The position numbers were made by a program, and so were the translations under genes. Shown piece after piece: positions 1 to 4,446 of a stretch of DNA of 6,192 nucleotides. The DNA lies in the NCBI GenBank assembly GCA_934351705.1, contig CAKRJK010000092.1, forward strand, positions 1 to 6,192. The letters run 5' to 3'. The notes below the pieces were generated by a model. That model had not been told where the DNA came from and did not search any database. It saw nothing but the letters and a program-made list of their open reading frames with translations. Origin of the DNA: an uncultured Lachnospiraceae bacterium. GTDB taxonomy: Bacteria > Bacillota > Clostridia > Lachnospirales > Lachnospiraceae. Each line of letters starts with the position of its first letter. Positions within the stretch are counted from its first letter, which is position 1.

Positions 1-690
1 CAGCATTTTGAAATATTCGAGAAAAAAGGTCTTTTTTCGGTTTATGCAAACATGGAACCGGCGAGAGAGGTCGGCGGTGATTTTTATGACTGCTTTCAGG
101 TAGATGATGACCACATGGCGGTCGTGATTGCGGACGTGTCGGGAAAAGGTGTTCCGGCGGCACTGTTTATGGTGATTGCCAAGACGCTGATCAAGACAAA
201 GGCAAAAGGAATCTTATCGCCGGGCAGAGTGCTTGAAGAGGTCAATCGTGAAATTTACGATACCAATGAAGAAGATATGTTTGTGACACTGTTTCTGGGA
301 ATATTAGAGCTTTCCACCGGAAAATTTGTCTGTGCAAATGCGGGACATAATCCGCCGATTCACTTGCATAAAGATGGTAGGGCGGAATATTTTTCAATCA
401 AGCAGAATTTCATTTTGGGCGTAATGCCGGGTATGACGTTTGAGGAAAATGTCGTACAGCTTGAGGAAAACGACAAGATATTTTTATACACCGACGGAAT
501 TACAGAGGCGATTGATGAAAAAAACGAATTCTACGGAGAAGAGCGTTTGTTGGCACAACTGCAAAATCCGCAGGTGGCAGGAATGTCGGTTAAGACACTG
601 TTGGATTATGTAAAAGAGCAGTTAAATTTTTTTACAGGGAATACAGAGCAGGAGGATGATATCACAATGCTCGCATTTCAATATAGATAA
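1..690 (+). CDS. SpoIIE/RsbU-type PP2C serine phosphatase, C-terminal domain (5' partial)
   Basis: The reading frame is open back to base 1, so the ATG at 52 is an internal methionine and the true start and N-terminal sensor region lie upstream of the window. The visible 229 residues form a nearly complete SpoIIE/RsbU phosphatase domain. It starts around the EPAREVGGDFYD motif (first metal-binding Asp at visible residue 27), followed by ADVSGKGVPAALFM (Asp 45), DMFVTLFLGIL, the ANAGHNPP turn, FLYTDGITEA (Asp about 165) and the closing EDDITML (Asp 219/220). All the expected acidic metal ligands are present, so the domain looks catalytically intact. Members of this family dephosphorylate phosphoserine on anti-anti-sigma (STAS) proteins in partner-switching cascades. 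No STAS or anti-sigma partner is in the window, so the target is unknown. The DUF1002 gene follows after 36 bases with no visible terminator, so co-transcription is possible. Confidence 0.93.
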   Translation, partial: QHFEIFEKKGLFSVYANMEPAREVGGDFYDCFQVDDDHMAVVIADVSGKGVPAALFMVIAKTLIKTKAKGILSPGRVLEEVNREIYDTNEEDMFVTLFLGILELSTGKFVCANAGHNPPIHLHKDGRAEYFSIKQNFILGVMPGMTFEENVVQLEENDKIFLYTDGITEAIDEKNEFYGEERLLAQLQNPQVAGMSVKTLLDYVKEQLNFFTGNTEQEDDITMLAFQYR

Positions 691-726
691 TTCATAAACG
701 AAATAATAAAAAATGGAGGAAGAAGA

Positions 727-1683
727 ATGAAAAAAACATTAAAAAGATTTGTAAGTTTTTGCATGGCGGGAATGCTTTGTTTTTCCATGACAATTACCGC
801 TTTTGCATCGGAGGAGACAAAGACAGAGGACTCGGCAACTGCCACACAGGAGGAATCCGGTGACAACGTCGTTGTGGAAAAGAACGACAAACCGTATCTT
901 GCGTTAGGTGCAGACCTTACGGCAGAACAAAAATCAACCGTATTAAACCTGATGGGAATTGATCCGGCAAATCTGGACAACTATGATGTAGTCTATGTAA
1001 CAAATGACATGGAGCATCAATATCTGGATTCCTATCTTCCGTCAAGCACCATCGGTACAAAGGCATTATCTTCCGTACTGATCATGGAAGGAAAGAAAGG
1101 AAGCGGGATTCAGATTACAACAAAGAACATTTCATACTGTACTGTCGGAATGTACAAAAATGCATTGGCAACCGCAGGAATGGAAGACGCAGAGATTATT
1201 GTCGCAGGACCGTTTCCGATTTCTGGAACAGCCGCATTGATCGGTGCATTGCAGGCATACTCGGAAATGACGGGAGAGGACGTATCGGAGGAAGGTCTGG
1301 ATGCGGCTATGAATGAGATCGTCGTGACAGGAGAGCTCGCAGATATTGCAGGCGGAGATAAAGAAAAGGCAGAGGAGTTCATGGCGTACTTAAAACAGGA
1401 AGTAGTCAAAAACGGCTTGGATGATGAGCAGAGCATCGAAGATTTAATTAATGATGCGTCAAAGAAATTCGATATTTCTTTGACAGACGCACAGATTGAG
1501 AAATTAAAAAATCTGTTGATGAAGATCAGTTCTTTGGATCTGGATTGGTCCTCCTTGAAAAAACAGGCGTCTGATCTGTATGACAGACTGGCAGATTTAG
1601 ACCTCTCCGATAACGGATTTATCGAGGCGGTCAAGAACTTCTTCCAGAAGATTATACGTTTCTTTAAAAATTTGTTTTCGTAA
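727..1683 (+). CDS. secreted DUF1002 (YpuA-like) protein
   Basis: This 318-residue protein has a clear Sec signal peptide: a basic MKKTLKR start, a hydrophobic core at about residues 8-25, and a likely cleavage after AFA at residue 27 or just beyond. An acidic low-complexity linker (about 29-52, rich in E/T/D) follows. The body then contains features I recognise from DUF1002, the family of Bacillus subtilis YpuA: a YLALGADLTAEQK start, VVYVTNDME, LSSVLIMEGKKGSGIQITT and IIVAGPFPISGTAALIGALQAY. The C-terminal third (about 230-318) is predicted helical and ends in an aromatic/basic stretch (FFQKIIRFFKNLFS) that could touch the membrane surface. The function of the family is unknown to me. The start is supported by GGAGG at 715-719, seven bases before the ATG. 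No terminator is visible before the next gene at 1731, although base composition drops sharply there. Confidence 0.88.
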   Translation: MKKTLKRFVSFCMAGMLCFSMTITAFASEETKTEDSATATQEESGDNVVVEKNDKPYLALGADLTAEQKSTVLNLMGIDPANLDNYDVVYVTNDMEHQYLDSYLPSSTIGTKALSSVLIMEGKKGSGIQITTKNISYCTVGMYKNALATAGMEDAEIIVAGPFPISGTAALIGALQAYSEMTGEDVSEEGLDAAMNEIVVTGELADIAGGDKEKAEEFMAYLKQEVVKNGLDDEQSIEDLINDASKKFDISLTDAQIEKLKNLLMKISSLDLDWSSLKKQASDLYDRLADLDLSDNGFIEAVKNFFQKIIRFFKNLFS

Positions 1684-1730
1684 TACATAAAAAATACTGA
1701 GTTTGCTTTGTTTAAAGGAACATAAGGGAT

Positions 1731-3530
1731 ATGGAACTTACCAAAATTGTTATTAAAAACTATAAGTCAATAATAGAGCCTGTTACAATTTGTTTTGACA
1801 AGGAACTGCCAACAATTTTAATCGGAAAAAACGGCAGTGGGAAAACAAATATATTAAAAGCACTATCCGCAATTGCAAAAGTCAATAGTCATGATATGTC
1901 ATATCATGAGAATAATAATTTGGATTATCGTGTCTATATTCAATTATCTGAAGAAGATTTGGCAAGCATACTGCCTGATGTCACATATGATGAGCATGAA
2001 TGTGAAATAGTGGCGTACAGCAGTAATAAAAATAAAGAAATAGACTGTATCAAGTCGGAATATATTGTTTCGTCCTTGAAAAATGAAATTACAGATATCA
2101 GGGATTTAGCGGCAGAACTTAAATCAGCCATAGCGGATTATGAAAAACAACTTATTAAAATTTCGCACCATAGTGATGAAGAGGTACCTATCTGTTGTTA
2201 CAGTCTTAAAGATGGAAACGGAGGGTTGACAAATTATAATCATATTCAACGCTTAACAGAAAGCTTCATTCGGGAAGTCACCAAATATTGTGATAATATT
2301 TTACAAAATCTCGAAGAAGATGAATTGGTTTTCAGTTTTATTCTCAATCCAATCGTTGAGTTGTATGATATGAGGTATTGTTTTAAACTCGAGTTTGTCG
2401 AACCTAGCCTTGCAAAATTTGAGGAAAAGTTTATCACAATAAACAAAACTGCTATAAAACGTGAAATTAGTAGAATAAATAGGGTTACTCAAGAATCCTG
2501 CGAGCACATAAATGATCTGATAAACGAACTCAAAGAAAGAAAAAATCGTATAGAAAAAGGTCTTTACAGGGAAAATAAATTTTTTAGAAGTATAGAAAAA
2601 TATGATTGGTTTTTGTGTCAGATACAGCATATTATCGCCCAAAAATGTTTATTTTTAAAAAATGAAAATAACGATATACTCTTTCAAAAACCGGGTTATG
2701 ATTATTACAACAACAGTTATGCAAATTCGATTGTTGAAACATATTTGCGGCAGGTGTATGACGGAAAAGATAAGGAACAATTCTTACAAGACAATAGTAA
2801 ATTTAGATTTTCAAAACAGGATTTGACGGATTTTGAAGATTATCTTAACGATAACATTCCTGCATTTGAAAAAGATATGTACAGCAGTATTTTCGTTGAG
2901 CAGAATGGCGAAAATCAAATTTCGATTTTTCTAAACGAAAACAACGGTGAAAAAGTCAACTTTAATGAGACAAGTGCAGGTCGCAGATGGTATTTCACAT
3001 ACTATTTTATGAAAAATACGTTGAACAAAGGTGATATGTTTATTATTGATGAGCCTGCGGCAATGTTACATCCTGTTGCCCAAAAGGAAGTTTTGATTGA
3101 TTTAAAAAAATTGACAAAACAGGGAATTAAGGTGGTCTACTCGACGCACAGCCCGTACTTGATAACTGAAGAATGGAAAAAGATTCATTTTGTTATGATG
3201 ACGGATGAAGGAACACAAGTGAAGGCATATCCGTCTAATGAAAAGATATCCGATTATATGAAGAACATAGTGGGATCGGATATTTTTGATATACAAGATA
3301 TTCTTGATAAGTATCAAAAAGCGGATAAACAGGCAGTTGCACGCAATTGTTATAATGCTGTTAAGAATAAAACAAAGGATTTGAATACTGCAGCAAAGCA
3401 AATGAACCTTTCGGAGGAGACGATTAAATCTTGGAATCGAAATGGAAATCATTTCCGGACTCCAAAACTTGAAAATATAATTGAGGTTTCAAGTTATGCA
3501 GAGGTTACAATTACAGAATTGCTGGAGTAA
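1731..3530 (+). CDS. SMC/ABC-type AAA ATPase with C-terminal XRE-like HTH; PtuA-like defence ATPase candidate
   Basis: This 599-residue protein is a split ABC-type ATPase of the AAA_15/OLD-like kind. The N-terminal strand IVIKNYKSI leads into Walker A GKNGSGKT (32-39). A long middle region (about 110-380) has coiled-coil-like segments near 115-145 and 240-280. A degenerate signature TSAGRRWYF (414-422) stands where LSGGQ is expected. Walker B is MFIIDEP (436-442, D440 and catalytic E441), followed by LHP and the H-loop STHSP (471-475). OLD nucleases would continue into a TOPRIM domain, but no such motif is seen. The last 50 residues instead resemble a Cro/XRE helix-turn-helix (LNTAAKQMNLSEETIKSWNR, then TPKLENII and VTITELL). 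An in-frame TAA at 1713 leaves ATG 1731 as the start, with AAAGGA at 1714-1719. An HNH gene follows 75 bases downstream, which recalls Septu PtuA-PtuB. The ATPase call is firm, the defence role is inference, and a DNA repair or regulatory role is possible. Confidence 0.88.
   Translation: MELTKIVIKNYKSIIEPVTICFDKELPTILIGKNGSGKTNILKALSAIAKVNSHDMSYHENNNLDYRVYIQLSEEDLASILPDVTYDEHECEIVAYSSNKNKEIDCIKSEYIVSSLKNEITDIRDLAAELKSAIADYEKQLIKISHHSDEEVPICCYSLKDGNGGLTNYNHIQRLTESFIREVTKYCDNILQNLEEDELVFSFILNPIVELYDMRYCFKLEFVEPSLAKFEEKFITINKTAIKREISRINRVTQESCEHINDLINELKERKNRIEKGLYRENKFFRSIEKYDWFLCQIQHIIAQKCLFLKNENNDILFQKPGYDYYNNSYANSIVETYLRQVYDGKDKEQFLQDNSKFRFSKQDLTDFEDYLNDNIPAFEKDMYSSIFVEQNGENQISIFLNENNGEKVNFNETSAGRRWYFTYYFMKNTLNKGDMFIIDEPAAMLHPVAQKEVLIDLKKLTKQGIKVVYSTHSPYLITEEWKKIHFVMMTDEGTQVKAYPSNEKISDYMKNIVGSDIFDIQDILDKYQKADKQAVARNCYNAVKNKTKDLNTAAKQMNLSEETIKSWNRNGNHFRTPKLENIIEVSSYAEVTITELLE
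1889..1909. repeat. 21-base dyad inside the ATPase gene
   Basis: The arms TCATGATATG (1889-1898) and CATATCATGA (1900-1909) are perfect reverse complements separated by one T. The one-base centre suits a dimer-bound DNA site better than an RNA hairpin. It encodes the residues HDMSYHE region of the ATPase, about 160 bases after the start codon. It could be an intragenic operator, for instance for the protein's own HTH, or it could be chance. Confidence 0.4.
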
Positions 3531-3560
3531 AAGGACAACTGTCCACTATTTATCTTCTTA

Positions 3561-3589
3561 CAAGTGTAATACGATGGATTTATCACTTG
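3561..3589. repeat. inverted repeat CAAGTG/CACTTG before the HNH gene
   Basis: CAAGTG at 3561-3566 is matched by CACTTG at 3584-3589 across a 17-base loop, directly before the ribosome binding site of the HNH gene. A second short dyad, GGACA-AC-TGTCC, lies at 3533-3544 just after the ATPase stop codon. Neither has the GC-rich stem and T-tract of a terminator. They may be operator-like or fortuitous. No convincing -35/-10 pair is seen in this 75-base gap. Confidence 0.25.
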
Positions 3590-3590
3590 A

Positions 3591-3597
3591 AAGGAGG
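3591..3597 (+). promoter_or_regulatory. strong ribosome binding site of the HNH gene
   Basis: AAGGAGG is a full match to the anti-Shine-Dalgarno sequence, eight bases before ATG 3606. It is far stronger than the site of the ATPase gene (AAAGGA, 11 bases from the start), which suggests higher translation of the HNH protein per transcript. Confidence 0.75.
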
Positions 3598-3605
3598 TAA
3601 TTAAA

Positions 3606-3917
3606 ATGTCAAAGTATCGAACGATTGATGTGTGGAATGAGTTTTACGGGAATAAGGAAAGTGTATATGATTATGCCGGAAGACTTATGAAAAAATCCGC
3701 TTGTGGAAATCCGAACAGTGCTTATTATCCTACAATTGATCACATAAGACCGCTGTCGACAGGCGGTTGTGATGTCCTCGGCAATATCGAAATTTGCCAT
3801 TGTGATACTAACGGTGAAAAAAGCAATCATTTTCCGCATTGGAAAACAAACGGTCGGCAGTTCCGTGCTGAAAGAGTAAAAGGCACAAGAACTGATTACG
3901 AAATCGTAAAAATTTAG
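3606..3917 (+). CDS. small HNH endonuclease-like protein
   Basis: This 103-residue protein carries an HNH (beta-beta-alpha-metal) core: TIDHIRPLSTGG (43-54, with D45-H46 as the expected metal/general-base pair), then GNIEICH (59-65, N60 and H65), then TNGEKSNHFPHW (68-79, N69 and K72). It resembles the pattern DHI-P-S-GG...N...H..-N-.KS of HNH nucleases. The CxxC pairs that often hold a structural zinc are absent, since C64 and C66 form only a CxC. The short N-terminal part (VYDYAGRLMKKSACGNPNS) and the C-terminal KTNGRQF and YEIV elements match, as far as I recall, a family of stand-alone small HNH proteins found in Clostridia. It follows the ATPase gene by 75 bases and precedes the zinc-ribbon gene by 26, so an operon is plausible. 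A nuclease partner role like PtuB is possible, but PtuB proteins are usually longer. Substrate is unknown. Confidence 0.82.
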   Translation: MSKYRTIDVWNEFYGNKESVYDYAGRLMKKSACGNPNSAYYPTIDHIRPLSTGGCDVLGNIEICHCDTNGEKSNHFPHWKTNGRQFRAERVKGTRTDYEIVKI

Positions 3918-3943
3918 AAATCAGGTGGAAAGGATTTTTTGAA

Positions 3944-4252
3944 ATGTATTGTAGATATTGCGGTAGTTTTCTTGATGATAACTCTGCTTATTGCACCAAG
4001 TGTGGTATGCTGATTGACGAGAATCAGGACAATAACCTTGATGACCATTCAAATGTCGGATTTGCTATCTTGGGTTTCTTTATTCCGCTCATTGGTTTGA
4101 TATTCTTTCTTATATATGAGAACAAACAACCTAAAAGAGCAAAATCCGCCGGTAAAGGTGCACTAATTGGCGTTATCACCAGAAGCGTTATTTGGCTTAT
4201 TGGTGTAATACTCTATATTGTGTTTGTTTTTTCTGTAGTTGAGATTTTGTGA
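3944..4252 (+). CDS. zinc-ribbon protein with two membrane segments
   Basis: This 102-residue protein begins with a zinc ribbon: C3-x2-C6 and C17-x2-C20 in MYCRYCG...YCTKCG, the common N-terminal zinc-ribbon of many small Firmicutes membrane proteins. An acidic polar linker (about 25-37) leads to a first hydrophobic segment at about 38-58 (VGFAILGFFIPLIGLIFFLI), a short basic loop (ENKQPKRAKSAGK) and a second segment at about 78-98. By the positive-inside rule the basic loop is cytoplasmic, which would place the N-terminal ribbon outside. If the ribbon is instead cytoplasmic, the first segment would have to be a re-entrant hairpin, so topology is unresolved. A GGAAAGGA site at 3927-3934 precedes the ATG. 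The gene lies 26 bases after the HNH gene and just before a strong terminator, so it is probably the last gene of that unit. Function is not recognised. Confidence 0.75.
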   Translation: MYCRYCGSFLDDNSAYCTKCGMLIDENQDNNLDDHSNVGFAILGFFIPLIGLIFFLIYENKQPKRAKSAGKGALIGVITRSVIWLIGVILYIVFVFSVVEIL

Positions 4253-4259
4253 ATGAAAT

Positions 4260-4310
4260 AGAAACAGACATCTTAAAAAATCTTTTGTTTTTAAGATGTC
4301 TGTTTCTTTA
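4260..4310. terminator. long hairpin, intrinsic terminator, possibly bidirectional
   Basis: A 20-base arm at 4260-4279 pairs perfectly with 4288-4307 around an 8-base loop. The central stem CAGACATCTT/AAGATGTCTG is flanked on the right by a T-rich run (TTTCTTTA) and on the left by an A-rich run that gives T's on the other strand. It starts eight bases after the stop of the zinc-ribbon gene and separates that unit from the ABC exporter promoter. Confidence 0.85.
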
Positions 4311-4377
4311 TGGTTCATGGCATTTAAGAAATGATAAATAGTTTTGCAGTACGGAAACTCTCATCCACAAATCCCCC

Positions 4378-4406
4378 TAGACAAATCAAAAAAAATTCGT
4401 TACACT
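4378..4406 (+). promoter_or_regulatory. sigma-A-type promoter of the ABC exporter gene
   Basis: TAGACA (4378-4383, 5 of 6 to TTGACA) and TACACT (4401-4406, 4 of 6 to TATAAT) are separated by exactly 17 bases that are A-rich. Transcription would begin near 4413. The stretch between the terminator and this promoter (4311-4377) holds nothing else that I can identify. Confidence 0.55.
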
Positions 4407-4426
4407 AACAGTTAGAGCAAACTAAC
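4405..4426. promoter_or_regulatory. operator-like CTAAC/GTTAG dyads over the -10 and start region
   Basis: CTAAC (4405-4409), GTTAG (4411-4415) and CTAAC (4422-4426) give two overlapping dyads: CTAAC-A-GTTAG and GTTAG-(6)-CTAAC. The first overlaps the -10 hexamer and the second covers the expected transcription start, as a repressor site would. TTAG/CTAA half-sites are typical of DtxR-family metal regulators such as DtxR and IdeR, which would fit an iron-related exporter, but TetR- or MarR-type repressors cannot be excluded. No regulator gene is in the window. Confidence 0.45.
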
Positions 4427-4432
4427 AAAAGT

Positions 4433-4438
4433 AAGGAG
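4433..4438 (+). promoter_or_regulatory. ribosome binding site that fixes the ABC exporter start
   Basis: AAGGAG lies eight bases before ATG 4447. An in-frame TAA at 4432-4434 overlaps it, so no upstream ATG extension is possible. Confidence 0.8.
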
Positions 4439-4446
4439 TGACGAAT

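Larger units (their letters stand above)
1684..4310. other. AT-rich three-gene block, probably horizontally acquired
   Basis: Counting GC by hand in 60-base rows gives 30% at 2041 and 2401 and 32% at 3001 (ATPase gene), against 48% at 181, 55% at 1201, 52% at 4741 and 48% at 5581 in flanking genes. The change coincides with the intergenic gap after the DUF1002 gene and ends at the hairpin terminator near 4260-4310. No integrase, transposase, terminal direct repeat or tRNA is visible at either edge, so the mode of entry is unknown. The block contains an ATPase, an HNH protein and a zinc-ribbon membrane protein. That it is foreign is inferred from composition and content. Confidence 0.5.

Noticed and set aside
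678..1688. Minus-strand open frames opposite the DUF1002 gene (678-980 and 1110-1688)
   Set aside because: They are antisense to a well-supported gene with a signal peptide and ribosome binding site, and their products are compositionally odd (serine/phenylalanine-rich) with no recognisable motif.
1684..1730. Promoter directly before the ATPase gene
   Set aside because: TTGTTT at 1672-1677 with TACTGA at 1695-1700 has correct spacing but a poor -10 match; no convincing promoter or terminator could be called in this gap.
1731..3530. Calling the ATPase an OLD-family nuclease or Gabija GajA
   Set aside because: Both need a C-terminal TOPRIM domain with conserved acidic residues; after the H-loop only about 125 residues remain and these look like a linker and an HTH.
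3531..3550. Terminator after the ATPase gene
   Set aside because: The GGAC/GTCC stem is only 4-5 bp with no proper T-run after it.
3531..3570. Promoter for the HNH gene using TGTAAT at 3565-3570 as -10
   Set aside because: The -10 resembles consensus, but the hexamer 17 bases upstream (TCCACT) does not resemble TTGACA, so the call is unsupported.
1940..3839. Minus-strand open frames opposite the ATPase and HNH genes
   Set aside because: AT-rich shadow frames whose apparent hydrophobic or Ile/Phe-rich products mirror the coding strand; no ribosome binding sites or family motifs.
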